From Sulfitobacter sp. 20_GPM-1509m (GTDB lineage Bacteria; Pseudomonadota; Alphaproteobacteria; Rhodobacterales; Rhodobacteraceae), in the NCBI RefSeq assembly GCF_000620505.1, contig NZ_JIBC01000008.1, positions 248,001 to 312,000 on the forward strand: 64,000 nt of DNA, read 5' to 3'. The first letter of the stretch is position 1. Each line of letters begins with the position of its first letter. Below the pieces are notes generated by a model. The model was not told the DNA's origin. It did no database searches and saw nothing but the letters and a program-made list of their open reading frames with translations. The position numbers and the translations under genes are program-made. Positions 1 to 8,236 of this stretch are shown here, in pieces.

Positions 1-447
1 CGGCGCAGATCGGAAACCGGCGGCAGAGGCGACATTCACGATGGCCCCGCCACGGGTTTTGTCCATCACTTCGACCGCCGCCTGAATGCCCCAGATGATA
101 CTGTTAAAACCAATTTGCACCATGCGGTCGACCGTTTCCGGCGCAATGTCGGGAATGGCCTGATAGCGCACCCATGCTGCGTTGTTCACCAGAACATCAA
201 GCTGCCCGGCAGCCTCCATGACCTGATTCACGGCAGCGCGGACACCCTCGCGGGTGCCGACGTTCTGAACAACCGGGATAGCCTTGCCACCTTCGGCAGT
301 GATTTCGGCAACGGCTTCTTCGACGAATTCTGCTTTCAGGTCATTGATCGCCACGGTCCAGCCGCGCGCAGCCATGAGCTTGGCTGTTGCCTTGCCGATG
401 CCATGCCCGGCCCCGGTGATCAGTGCGACGGTTTTATCAGCTTGCAC
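1..447 (-). CDS. SDR family oxidoreductase, C-terminus beyond the window edge
   Basis: Translating the minus strand from a GTG at 447 gives a Rossmann-fold short-chain dehydrogenase. TGAGHGIG lies near residue 10 (TGxxxGxG cofactor site) and VNNAAW near residue 90 (NNAG motif), with GGAIVNVAS before the left edge; the catalytic YxxxK lies outside. The GTG is chosen because AAGGAG sits a few bases upstream and codes end to end with the preceding ACAD gene, whose stop overlaps this start by 11 nt, implying translational coupling. Family knowledge says NAD(P)-dependent oxidation or reduction of a hydroxyl/keto group. As the last visible gene of the acyl-CoA operon it may act as a hydroxyacyl-CoA dehydrogenase, which is inference. 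It resembles the SDR at 18482-19240. Confidence 0.88.
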   Translation of the reverse strand, partial: MQADKTVALITGAGHGIGKATAKLMAARGWTVAINDLKAEFVEEAVAEITAEGGKAIPVVQNVGTREGVRAAVNQVMEAAGQLDVLVNNAAWVRYQAIPDIAPETVDRMVQIGFNSIIWGIQAAVEVMDKTRGGAIVNVASAAGFRSAP

Positions 448-1441
448 GTTGCAGCTCCTTTTTGTTGTTCTCAGCCGACAAAAGTTGCTGCGCAACATTG
501 TCCAGCAGCTCGGCCGCCTTTCCTTGCGCGGCAAGCGTGCGCACGAACCGCAGATGACGGTGCAGCGGAACGTCCCATGTGTATCCCATGCCGCCGAATA
601 TCTGGATCGCAGTCTCGGCGGTATTGGCGCCAAGACCAGTGGCCCCGATGAACGTTGCGCGCGCGGCGTCAACGGGCATTTCGCAGTGGGGAGAAAGACT
701 GCGGGCGATAGAGTTGCGGATGGTTTCAACTGCCAGACACTGACGGGCAAGATGGTGCTGGATCGCCTGATATGACACCAGCGTTTTGCCAAACTGCCGA
801 CGGTCCTGCGCATATTCACATGCTCTTTCAAGACTGTCTTCTGCGGCGCCTAATATCAACGCGGATCGCAGAATTTGCGCAGTGCGCTGCAATTCCGTCA
901 CCGTTTCAGCACTCAACACCGGACCCTCGGCGGCGGTGATGACGACACGCGCCTCGGGCCGCTCCAGATCAAGGGTATCGTCCGCCAAAACCTCGGCACT
1001 CTCGCCCAAGGTGACCAGAATTGCCGAACCATCGCGTCGAAATACCAGAACCGCGTCACAGTCTTCAGCCAACGGAGCGCGGTCTACTGTCCCTGCTGAT
1101 CCGTCAAGTTCACCGTTCCATGCGATCGTCACCTTGGTGTGACCTATCGCGATAGCAGTGGCCAGATCATCACGGGTGCCGCTGAAGGCCTGCGCCAGAA
1201 GCATCGTCTCAAGCAATGGCGCGGCCAGCATTCCGGCCCCTGCGGCATGAAGAACAGGCACGGCAAAGTCGACGGGCAGCCCCATACCACCAGAGCTGTC
1301 GCTGGCCAGAATACCGGTCAGCCCCGCATCGGCCAAAAGCGCGATCCTGGTGGCGGTGGTGTCCGCCTCGGCACAGGCGTTCACCACGGCCTTGGCTGTA
1401 TCGGCAAAATCCTCGGGGGAAAGATCATATTCGGTGGTCAT
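437..1441 (-). CDS. acyl-CoA dehydrogenase, short (beta-type) subunit
   Basis: A 334-residue protein, shorter than the usual ~380-400 for this family. It has ACAD C-terminal hallmarks: RRQFGKTLVSYQAIQHHLA near residue 215 and FGGMGYTWDVPLH near 285. The N-terminal part is divergent. Its start lies 3 nt from the stop of the ACAD at 1445-2638, so the two are co-translated. Adjacent unequal ACAD genes usually encode alpha2beta2 heterotetramers, as in steroid side-chain degradation, where both subunits are needed to form the FAD and substrate sites. The expected reaction is alpha,beta-dehydrogenation of an acyl-CoA with electrons passed to ETF. Substrate unknown. Confidence 0.9.
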   Translation of the reverse strand: MTTEYDLSPEDFADTAKAVVNACAEADTTATRIALLADAGLTGILASDSSGGMGLPVDFAVPVLHAAGAGMLAAPLLETMLLAQAFSGTRDDLATAIAIGHTKVTIAWNGELDGSAGTVDRAPLAEDCDAVLVFRRDGSAILVTLGESAEVLADDTLDLERPEARVVITAAEGPVLSAETVTELQRTAQILRSALILGAAEDSLERACEYAQDRRQFGKTLVSYQAIQHHLARQCLAVETIRNSIARSLSPHCEMPVDAARATFIGATGLGANTAETAIQIFGGMGYTWDVPLHRHLRFVRTLAAQGKAAELLDNVAQQLLSAENNKKELQRAS

Positions 1442-1444
1442 GGA

Positions 1445-2638
1445 TTATCTCTCCCAGTTCAGTTTCAGAATTCGCTTTGCAATAATGCCCAGCTGGATTT
1501 CGGTGGTGCCCGCATAGATCGTTTCGGCGCGCGCCTTGATATAAATGTCTTCCATCCGCCGTTTCACAGCACGCAAGGGATCGGACATATCGGGCGGAAA
1601 ACGTGAAACGATTTCCAGGGCAAGCTTGGAAAAATCCTGATGCGCCTCGCTCCAGAACATCTTGGGAAGCGACCCACGGGGCCCGATTTCATTGCCGTCG
1701 ATCAGGGACCCGACCAATGTTTCTACGTGCCCCTTGAGCAATTCGATGTTCACGGCGACTTCGGCAAGCGGTCGGGCATAGTCATGTTCGACCAGCCTGC
1801 GGGTCGCCGGGTTTTCGGCGCAGGCCGACACCAGGTGCTGCAGCTGGTTTTCAAACCGCCAGGCGCGGTGCATCCGGTTGGTGGCACGTTCAATCGACAA
1901 CACCCGCGTCGCCGCAGCCCAGCCCTGATCGGGCGAGCCGAGCATATCCGCCTCGGGGACGACAACATCATTGAAGAACACTTCACAGAAATGCCGCGCA
2001 CCGTCGATTGACTTGATCTCGCGGATGTCCACGCCCGGCAGGCTGGTGTCCACGGCGAACAGAACCAGACCTCGGTGGCGATCTTCTACCGATCCGGTGC
2101 GTGCCAGCAAAAGGCAGTGGCTGGATTTAGACGCGCCCGAGGTCCAGATTTTCTGACCGTTGATCACCCAGCCATCACCGGTTTTTTCGGCCCTGGTGCG
2201 CAGACCCGCAAGATCGGACCCGGCGTTGGGTTCTGAAAACCCCTGACACCAGATGTTGCGCATCTCGAGGATGGCAGGCAGGTATTCCGCTTTCTGCCGT
2301 TCGTTACCAACGGCCAGAATGATCGGACCCGCCAGCTCTTTGCCAATCGAATTGACACTTTCAGGCATCGGCGTGCGGCCAATTTCACGGCTGATATCCA
2401 GATGGGCACGCAGTCCCAGATCGCCACCGCCATATTGCTTGGGCCACGTGGCGCCGATGATACCGGCCTTGTGCAGCTTTGATTCCCATTCAGACAGCTC
2501 TGCAATGCTGGGTTCACGCTCTTGCAGGATGTCTTCGCGCAGGGTTTGCGGAAGATTTGCGTCCAGCCAGGCGCGGGCATTATCTCCGGCTGTTTCAGGG
2601 GAGGGCCGTTCACTGGCCACGGCGGCGGTCTGTGTCAT
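1445..2638 (-). CDS. acyl-CoA dehydrogenase, large (alpha-type) subunit
   Basis: A 397-residue protein of full ACAD length. Visible motifs are WCQGFSEPNAGSDLAGL near residue 135 (flavin/substrate loop), GQKIWTSGA near 162 (FAD-binding beta domain) and IYAGTTEIQLGIIAKRIL at the C-terminus. In many ACADs a catalytic Glu precedes GT in that last motif; here it is Ala, so the base must lie elsewhere or come from the partner. The ATG overlaps the stop of the upstream CoA-synthetase gene (ATGA). Together with 437-1441 it probably forms one heteromeric dehydrogenase in the TetR-controlled operon. Confidence 0.92.
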   Translation of the reverse strand: MTQTAAVASERPSPETAGDNARAWLDANLPQTLREDILQEREPSIAELSEWESKLHKAGIIGATWPKQYGGGDLGLRAHLDISREIGRTPMPESVNSIGKELAGPIILAVGNERQKAEYLPAILEMRNIWCQGFSEPNAGSDLAGLRTRAEKTGDGWVINGQKIWTSGASKSSHCLLLARTGSVEDRHRGLVLFAVDTSLPGVDIREIKSIDGARHFCEVFFNDVVVPEADMLGSPDQGWAAATRVLSIERATNRMHRAWRFENQLQHLVSACAENPATRRLVEHDYARPLAEVAVNIELLKGHVETLVGSLIDGNEIGPRGSLPKMFWSEAHQDFSKLALEIVSRFPPDMSDPLRAVKRRMEDIYIKARAETIYAGTTEIQLGIIAKRILKLNWER

Positions 2639-4776
2639 TCAGCGGCCTCTGAGGTTTGAGTCTGGTGTGGGATGATCAGCGCATCAAGCGCGATTGCGCC
2701 TTTGCCCTGGTCCCGCACGAGAAGTGGATTGATATCGATCTCTGCGACGTCGTCAGCATGACGTTTGGCGAATTCGGACACGGCGACAATGACTTGCGCT
2801 GCGGCGTCCACGTCGGCACGGGGCCGTCCGCGCGCACCATCAAGCAGCGCAAAACACTTGAGCGACCGCAGCATTTTCTGCGCACCCTCCAGCGAGACAG
2901 GCGCCGGTTGAAGGGCGGTGTCCCGGAACACTTCGGCAAAGATGCCCCCAAGTCCGGCCATGACCACGGGGCCAAAGATCGGGTCGGTGGTCGTGCCAAC
3001 GATCAACTCGGTGCCCCCTGTGATCATCGGCGCAACCAATACACCGTCGATCCGGGCGTCAGGCGCATGTGCGGCTGCGGCGGCCATGATCCGGTCATAG
3101 GCCGCGGCGGCATTGTCCGCGCCGACAACGCCAAGCTCTACGCCGCCTATGTCGGATTTGTGCTGGATGTCCGCTGACAGTATTTTCATCGCCACGGGCA
3201 ACGCCAGCCGATCCGCCGCCTGTCCCGCTGCATCCGCCGATGTCACGACGACCTCCTCGGGAAAACAAATTCCGGCGGCCGAGAGAACACGCTTGGCATC
3301 CGCTTCGGTGGCGAGGGAACCGTGATCCAGACGGGCGGTTGCAATGTCCCGCGCGGCGCCCACGCTCTTGTCTTTCTCCGCAGTTAAACGGCCCAGATGA
3401 GACACCCCTTCCATCATCGCATCGATGGTCGGAAAGGTCAGAATTCCCTTGGCATTCAGGATTTGAAGTGCATCGTCCGGCCCTGCGACACAGGCCACAA
3501 AGACCTGATCGGGATGGGCTGCGCGCACCGCATCCAATGCCGCCAGATAGGTGTCGCGCAGGCGAGGCACCTCAAGTCCCAACGCCATCATGATGCAAAC
3601 AACTTCATTCGCGTCATCGCTTGCGACGGCCGACAACAACGCGCCGAAGGTCTCGGGGTTGGCCGACATCTGGGCCGTGGCGTCCACAGGATTGACAGCC
3701 GAAGCCAGCGGCAGCACGGCCTTGATCTGTTCGATCGCGGCGTCGCCGGTCCGGTTCAGGGTCAGGCCATGTTCCTCTGCCGCATCCGCCATCATGATCC
3801 CAAAGCCGCCGGATGCCGCGATGACCGACACGGATGTGTTCGCGCTGACAGTCCGGTCCCCAAGGGCGGCGGCGGCGCTGCCCATCTGGACCAACATTTC
3901 AAGCGACTTGACGCGCACCGCCCCATGTTTTGCAAAAACCGCATCAAACACCTGGTCCGCACCGGCCAGCCCACCGGTGTGCGACATGGCCGCAACCTTG
4001 CCGATGTCCGAGGCGCCCATCTTCAGCACGAACACAGGCTTGCCGGCAGCCCGCGCAGTATCCAACGCAAGCGTCAGACGTGCGGCATCCCGGCAGGTTT
4101 CCATACACACCAGAATGACCCGGGTTGCAGCGTCGCCCGCCATCCACGCGATGGCATCGGCAATATCCACGTCGCATTCATTGCCAGAGGCGATAAAGCG
4201 GCTGATCCCCGCCCCACCGCGCCCGAGCATTTTCATGGCAAGGCTGCCCACGTTGCCGCTTTGCGATACAATCGCAACCGGCCCTTGTGCGGGCATTTCA
4301 TTTTCCAGCGCGACCGAGAATGTCCCAATCGCCTTTTCCGGCACACTGACCGTGCCAAGGCAGTTTGGCCCCAACACCCGCATCCCGGTTTTGTCGGCAA
4401 TCGCACGCAATTCGTGTTGCCGTGCGGCGCCTTCGCTCCCTTGCTCGGCAAATCCGGCGGACAGCACAATCGCGGCGGGCACACCACGTTCAGCGCAGGC
4501 CCGCGCCGCCTCCAGCGCACCGGCACCGGGTACGGCAATGAGCGCCAAGTCCGGGACCTGCGGCAGGTCCGCAATGCTGGCATAGGCGGTCAGACCTTGA
4601 ACCTCGTCCGCCTTGGGATTGACCGGAAGAATTGCCCCGGCATAGCCGTGTTTCTTCAGCAGATGGACAGGTCGCCCGCCCGTTTTCGACGGGTCTGTCG
4701 AAGCCCCGATAACAGCAATCGAATTGGGCTGGAAAATCTGGTCCAGCCCCCGACCAAGGTTGATGTCACCCAGCAT
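2635..4776 (-). CDS. acyl-CoA synthetase, NDP-forming (fused alpha-beta)
   Basis: 713 residues from the ATG at 4776, one base after the stop of the enoyl-CoA hydratase gene; the frame is open further upstream but would run into that gene. Order: CoA-binding Rossmann domain (IAVIGASTDPSKTGGRP near 20), succinyl-CoA-ligase-like domain with GPNCLG near 135 and the phosphohistidine loop MSHTGGLAG (His about 266), then a C-terminal ATP-grasp domain with HKSDIGGVELGV. These fused enzymes activate a carboxylate to its CoA thioester using ATP, giving ADP and Pi. A paralogue lies at 14145-16247. It would be the entry step feeding the adjacent dehydrogenase and hydratase. Confidence 0.92.
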   Translation of the reverse strand: MLGDINLGRGLDQIFQPNSIAVIGASTDPSKTGGRPVHLLKKHGYAGAILPVNPKADEVQGLTAYASIADLPQVPDLALIAVPGAGALEAARACAERGVPAAIVLSAGFAEQGSEGAARQHELRAIADKTGMRVLGPNCLGTVSVPEKAIGTFSVALENEMPAQGPVAIVSQSGNVGSLAMKMLGRGGAGISRFIASGNECDVDIADAIAWMAGDAATRVILVCMETCRDAARLTLALDTARAAGKPVFVLKMGASDIGKVAAMSHTGGLAGADQVFDAVFAKHGAVRVKSLEMLVQMGSAAAALGDRTVSANTSVSVIAASGGFGIMMADAAEEHGLTLNRTGDAAIEQIKAVLPLASAVNPVDATAQMSANPETFGALLSAVASDDANEVVCIMMALGLEVPRLRDTYLAALDAVRAAHPDQVFVACVAGPDDALQILNAKGILTFPTIDAMMEGVSHLGRLTAEKDKSVGAARDIATARLDHGSLATEADAKRVLSAAGICFPEEVVVTSADAAGQAADRLALPVAMKILSADIQHKSDIGGVELGVVGADNAAAAYDRIMAAAAAHAPDARIDGVLVAPMITGGTELIVGTTTDPIFGPVVMAGLGGIFAEVFRDTALQPAPVSLEGAQKMLRSLKCFALLDGARGRPRADVDAAAQVIVAVSEFAKRHADDVAEIDINPLLVRDQGKGAIALDALIIPHQTQTSEAAE

Positions 4777-4777
4777 T

Positions 4778-5548
4778 TCAGCGCCCCGTGAACTTCGGTT
4801 CGCGTTTTTCCAAAAAGGCCATGCGGGCCTCTTTCGCGTCATCGGTCTGAGCCAGCGCCATCGTATAGTTCTGTTCCATCCTGTAGGCATCGCGCTGCGG
4901 CATATGCTCGACGATGGTCATGGCCTGTTTGGCATAGCGAATGGCCAGCGGGCTTTTCGCTGCGATCTCCTGGGCGACGGCCATGGCGGTCGGCACAAGG
5001 TCATCCTGAGACGTGACGGCCTCGATGACATTGCGCTCCAGCAACTCAGCAGCCGTCAGACGCACACCTGTGTAGAACATCCGACGCATGGTGGAACGGC
5101 CAAACAGCGTGTTCAACATGGATGCACCGCCTGCCAGACCGACATTGATCTCGGGCATACCGAAGGTCGCATTTTCAGCCGCATAGTAGATGTCACAGGA
5201 CGCCATCAGCCCCAGCCCTGCACCAAGGGCCGCACCGTTTACTGCGGCAATGACAGGCTTGGAACACTCGCGAATCGCATTCCCGGTTTCACGGGTGATC
5301 CGGTTGTGCTCAAGAAAGTCGCCGGGAATATCGGCGTCGGGGCGATCCTTCAGGTCGGCACCGGCGCAAAAGGTCTTTCCCTCACCGGTCAGAACAGCAC
5401 AGCGAATATCTTCGCGGGCAGAAATCTCGTCGAACACTGCAATGACTTCGGCACGCGCTTTTCGGCTGAGGGCATTCACGGGGGGGCGATTCAAGGTAAC
5501 CAGCGCAACGTGGCCAACGATTTCAAATCGCAGGGATTCATAAGTCAT
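4778..5548 (-). CDS. enoyl-CoA hydratase/isomerase family protein
   Basis: A 256-residue crotonase-fold protein. Oxyanion-hole segments are visible: FCAGADLKD near residue 62 and AAVNGAALGAGLGLMASCD near 105. MPEINVGLAGG near 135 and the C-terminal FLEKREPKFTGR are typical. The Glu pair used for hydration is not obviously intact, so isomerase, hydrolase or C-C lyase chemistry is also possible. It is the first gene of the minus-strand operon 5548 to 1. Its 5' region holds two TetR-type dyads (5582-5597 and 5650-5665), so it is probably derepressed by an acyl-CoA or substrate ligand of the regulator at 7555. Confidence 0.92.
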   Translation of the reverse strand: MTYESLRFEIVGHVALVTLNRPPVNALSRKARAEVIAVFDEISAREDIRCAVLTGEGKTFCAGADLKDRPDADIPGDFLEHNRITRETGNAIRECSKPVIAAVNGAALGAGLGLMASCDIYYAAENATFGMPEINVGLAGGASMLNTLFGRSTMRRMFYTGVRLTAAELLERNVIEAVTSQDDLVPTAMAVAQEIAAKSPLAIRYAKQAMTIVEHMPQRDAYRMEQNYTMALAQTDDAKEARMAFLEKREPKFTGR

Positions 5549-5581
5549 GTGTACTCCTCCTGAGGCTCTCCCAGCCCCTGA

Positions 5582-5597
5582 CTGACCAGACGGTCAG
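5582..5597. promoter_or_regulatory. TetR-type operator dyad 1
   Basis: The sequence reads CTGACC-AGAC-GGTCAG, a perfect 6-bp inverted repeat around 4 nt, 34 bp upstream of the enoyl-CoA hydratase ATG. The same architecture recurs at 5650-5665 and 8221-8236. The position suits a repressor blocking the minus-strand operon. Assignment to the TetR protein at 7555-8175 is inference from proximity and from the copy beside its own gene. Confidence 0.62.
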
Positions 5598-5649
5598 CAG
5601 GAAGCTAGCACTCGCCCCCAGCACTGACAACAGGAAAATTGAACATTGA

Positions 5650-5665
5650 CTGACTGGACGGTCAG
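5650..5665. promoter_or_regulatory. TetR-type operator dyad 2
   Basis: CTGACT-GGAC-GGTCAG: the dyad 1 pattern with one arm mismatch. Its centre is 68 bp from that of dyad 1. It lies 77 bp upstream of the plus-strand Bug-type binding protein, so it could control that divergent transcript. Confidence 0.6.
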
Positions 5666-5742
5666 CACTAGCGTTCGTCCAATCGGTGCCGTCTATACGG
5701 GCCAAATCGGGTCATTAACCCGGCCACAGGAGGAGAGAAATT

Positions 5743-6717
5743 ATGAAACCCATCAATCGTCGCACCGCCATTGCTGCCGTTGGAGCAGCCCTGGCGCTGG
5801 CCACGCCGCAGATCGCATCAGCACAGTCCAATGAACCCATCACATTCGTCGTCCCATACGGTGGCGGAGGTTTGGTCGATGGGATGACCCGCCAGATTGC
5901 CGATTTGGTTTCTACCGAACTGGGTGTTCCAGTGCTGGTGGAAAACAAGCCAGGTGCAAACGGCATCATCGGCTCTCAATACGTTGCGTCGGCAAAAGCG
6001 GACGGGCTGACATTTCTGGTCGGTGCAACCGGTCCGATTTCTCTGAACGTACTGCTGCGCCCGAACCTGCCCTATGGCCTGGAGGATTTCGATCCTGTCG
6101 CAACGATGTTCAGTGGTCCTCTGACTGTGACCGTTCCCGCGTCCTTGGGTGTGGATACAATCGACGGTCTGGCCGAATACGCCAAAGAAACAGGGCGGCC
6201 ACTGCGATATGCAACGCTTGGGCCGGGCAGCGTGACACATCTGTTTGGCTTGATCATGCAAGGTGAGTTGGGCGTCGACATGGTTGATGTCGCCTATCGC
6301 AACAACCCGGCGGCTCTGGTTGACCTGATGGGGGGGCAGGCAGAACTAAATTTCTCGACGCCCATTTCCCTTTTGGATCACGAGAAGTCCGGTGATATCA
6401 AAATGCTGGCTATCACCACGCCCGAGCGGATGGATCAATTCCCGGACCTGCCCACCACGACTGAACTGGGCTATCCCAATCTGGAATCGTCGTTCTGGTT
6501 CGGCTTGCTCGCCCCTGCGGGCACACCTGCTGAAATCATAGAAAAGGTCGGTGCCGCTGTTGAACACGCCATTAACGACGCAGATTTTCAGCAAAAGATG
6601 ATCAATGTCGGGATGATTCCGCAGCCGGGACTGGCTGACGCAATGCAGGCGCAGCTGGACACAGACATGAAAGTCTGGGGCAAGGTTGTCAAAGACAACA
6701 ACATCACCCTCGAGTAA
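5743..6717 (+). CDS. Bug/TctC-type tripartite tricarboxylate transporter binding protein (orphan)
   Basis: 324 residues. A Tat-like signal peptide (MKPINRRTAIAAVGAALALA, cleavage near ASAQS) is followed by the Bug fold: ITFVVPYGGGGLVDGMTRQ near 28, VENKPGANGIIGSQYVA near 65, and FWFGLLAPAGTP near 250. AGGAGAG precedes the ATG closely. Such proteins capture carboxylates in the periplasm. No TctA/TctB membrane gene adjoins it; the only ones in the window (28520-30491) have their own binding protein, so this copy is an orphan, common in this family. A strong stem-loop follows the stop. Co-control with the acyl-CoA operon suggests it delivers that operon's substrate. Confidence 0.93.
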   Translation: MKPINRRTAIAAVGAALALATPQIASAQSNEPITFVVPYGGGGLVDGMTRQIADLVSTELGVPVLVENKPGANGIIGSQYVASAKADGLTFLVGATGPISLNVLLRPNLPYGLEDFDPVATMFSGPLTVTVPASLGVDTIDGLAEYAKETGRPLRYATLGPGSVTHLFGLIMQGELGVDMVDVAYRNNPAALVDLMGGQAELNFSTPISLLDHEKSGDIKMLAITTPERMDQFPDLPTTTELGYPNLESSFWFGLLAPAGTPAEIIEKVGAAVEHAINDADFQQKMINVGMIPQPGLADAMQAQLDTDMKVWGKVVKDNNITLE

Positions 6718-6727
6718 ATATTAGACC

Positions 6728-6754
6728 GGCGCGTCGGGTCAGACCTGGCGCGCC
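6728..6754 (+). promoter_or_regulatory. intercistronic stem-loop after the Bug binding protein gene
   Basis: 6728-6739 pairs with 6743-6754 through 12 pairs, two of them G.U, closing a CAG loop 10 nt after the TAA. The outer arms are GGCGCG/CGCGCC. No U-tract follows and the SDR gene starts about 20 nt on. It is better read as an mRNA-stabilising or attenuating structure than as a full terminator. Confidence 0.55.
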
Positions 6755-6775
6755 AATGCTATGGAAGCTGCTTCA

Positions 6776-7558
6776 ATGGGCTGGCTCAATCTAAAAGATC
6801 GCACCGTTTTCGTCACCGGTGCAGCAGGCGGGATTGGCCGCGCCGTTGCACAAAGCTTTGCCGATCAAGGTGCCAGGCTTGCACTGTTCGACCGTGACAC
6901 CGAAGGACTGCGCGCTGTGGCGGGGCAGTTTGAAACCGCGCCGCTGGCCATGCCGCTGGATTTGTCCGATCTTGCCGCAGTCGAAACCTCCCTGAACACG
7001 GCCGCGGATTTGGTCGGTGCGCCCAGCATTCTGGTCAACGTCGCCGCCATGTCGTCCCCTGCCCTGCTGGCAGAGGTCAGCGAGGCAGCGTTTCATTTGC
7101 AGATGACTGTGAACACCACCGCTGCTCTTGTTGCAGCCCAGGTCTTCCGCCGCAGACGCGACACGGACCGACCCGCTGCGATCGTCAACATTTCCTCAAT
7201 CGCGGCTCAGAACCCCGTTCCAAACGGTGCTGCCTATTCCGTCAGCAAAGCCGCTTTAACGTCATTGACCCGTCAACTTGCGGTCGAATGGGGCCCCGAA
7301 GGCATCAGGTGCAATCTGGTAAGTCCTGGTCTGATCCTGACGCCGCTAAGCAAGAATTTTTACAGTGACCCACAAGACCGCAAGGCGCGCGAAAATGTCG
7401 TGCCAGTGCGTCGCATCGGAACGCCGCAAGATATCGCAGACGCAGTGCTTTACCTAGCCAGTGACCGGGCGTCCTATGTAAGTGGCGCGGATGTGGTTGT
7501 AGATGGGGCGTTCACACAAACGCTGATGACCCACATCCCACGCAAACGCATGACCTAA
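6776..7558 (+). CDS. SDR family oxidoreductase
   Basis: About 260 residues with TGAAGGIG (cofactor loop), VNISSIAAQN before the catalytic region, and YSVSKAALT supplying Tyr and Lys of YxxxK. The usual NNAG is replaced by NVAAMSS, and the C-terminus (YVSGADVVVDGAFTQ) is canonical. The ATG at 6776 is preferred because GGAAG lies 8 nt upstream; an in-frame ATG at 6761 lacks a ribosome site. It is the second gene after the orphan binding protein. Its stop overlaps that of the convergent TetR gene by two bases. Probable role: oxidation of a hydroxy intermediate; substrate unknown. Confidence 0.9.
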   Translation: MGWLNLKDRTVFVTGAAGGIGRAVAQSFADQGARLALFDRDTEGLRAVAGQFETAPLAMPLDLSDLAAVETSLNTAADLVGAPSILVNVAAMSSPALLAEVSEAAFHLQMTVNTTAALVAAQVFRRRRDTDRPAAIVNISSIAAQNPVPNGAAYSVSKAALTSLTRQLAVEWGPEGIRCNLVSPGLILTPLSKNFYSDPQDRKARENVVPVRRIGTPQDIADAVLYLASDRASYVSGADVVVDGAFTQTLMTHIPRKRMT

Positions 7559-8175
7559 CGCTTCGAAAGCCCGCCAAGCAGAATTCCGAAATACTGATCG
7601 ACAATTTCAGGCGGGCGCAACTCTTTCGAAGGCACGTACCATCGGTGCATCCAGTTGATCGCAGACAGGATAAGTCGACCTGTCATGGCGGGATCGACAT
7701 TATTGAACTCTCCGCTCTCGACACCCTGCGAAATCAGGGTCCGCAGCTTCAGTTCAAATTCCGTCCGGCGTTTCAGGCGTTCTGCCTGACGGTGCCGGTC
7801 GGGATCGTTCCAAAAGGATGAACTCGCGGCAATCCACGCCCAGCGATATTCCTCAAAGAACTCTGCGGTCGCAATCATAAAGGCGCGCACTTTTTCCGCG
7901 GCGCTGGCATCCTCTGGGATCTGCCCGAACACATAGTCATTCAAACGGAGTGCTGACCGCATCGCAATTTGGGAATAGAATTTTTCTTTGCTCGTAAAGT
8001 GGTGATACAAAAGCGCCTTTGAAACTCCGGACGCCTCTGACACATCACGCATGGTGGCCGCGTCATATCCCTTCTCGGCAAAGACACGCGCCCCCGTCTC
8101 CAAAAGCTCCAGAACCCGCGGGCTGAGAACCGAGTCTGCTTCTGCACTTGAGGTGGCTTTGGGCCCTGTGCTCAT
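7555..8175 (-). CDS. TetR/AcrR family transcriptional regulator
   Basis: 206 residues. The N-terminal helix-turn-helix is clear: ARVFAEKGYDAATMRDV near 35 and GVSKALLYHHFTSKEKFY near 50. The C-terminal ligand domain is divergent, as usual. Dyad 3 (8221-8236) lies 46 bp upstream of the ATG and the same motif occurs twice in the 5549-5742 promoter region, suggesting autorepression plus control of both flanking catabolic transcripts. A CoA-thioester effector is likely from the context but is inference. Confidence 0.93.
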   Translation of the reverse strand: MSTGPKATSSAEADSVLSPRVLELLETGARVFAEKGYDAATMRDVSEASGVSKALLYHHFTSKEKFYSQIAMRSALRLNDYVFGQIPEDASAAEKVRAFMIATAEFFEEYRWAWIAASSSFWNDPDRHRQAERLKRRTEFELKLRTLISQGVESGEFNNVDPAMTGRLILSAINWMHRWYVPSKELRPPEIVDQYFGILLGGLSKR

Positions 8176-8220
8176 GCTCTATTTCCCTTAAATTCTTCTC
8201 TTATAAGTTATACGCAGCGG

Positions 8221-8236
8221 CTGACCAAAGGGTCAA
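8221..8236. promoter_or_regulatory. TetR-type operator dyad 3
   Basis: CTGACC-AAAG-GGTCAA, the same CTGACY-N4-GGTCAR layout as dyads 1 and 2, between the LysR and TetR genes. It contains the stop codon of the upstream LysR gene (8233-8235). It is 46 bp before the TetR ATG, consistent with autoregulation. Confidence 0.58.

Noticed and set aside
2635-4890. A longer start for the NDP-forming CoA synthetase at 4890
   Set aside because: The extra 38 residues overlap the hydratase gene and are basic and Trp-rich; the ATG at 4776 lies one base after the hydratase stop.
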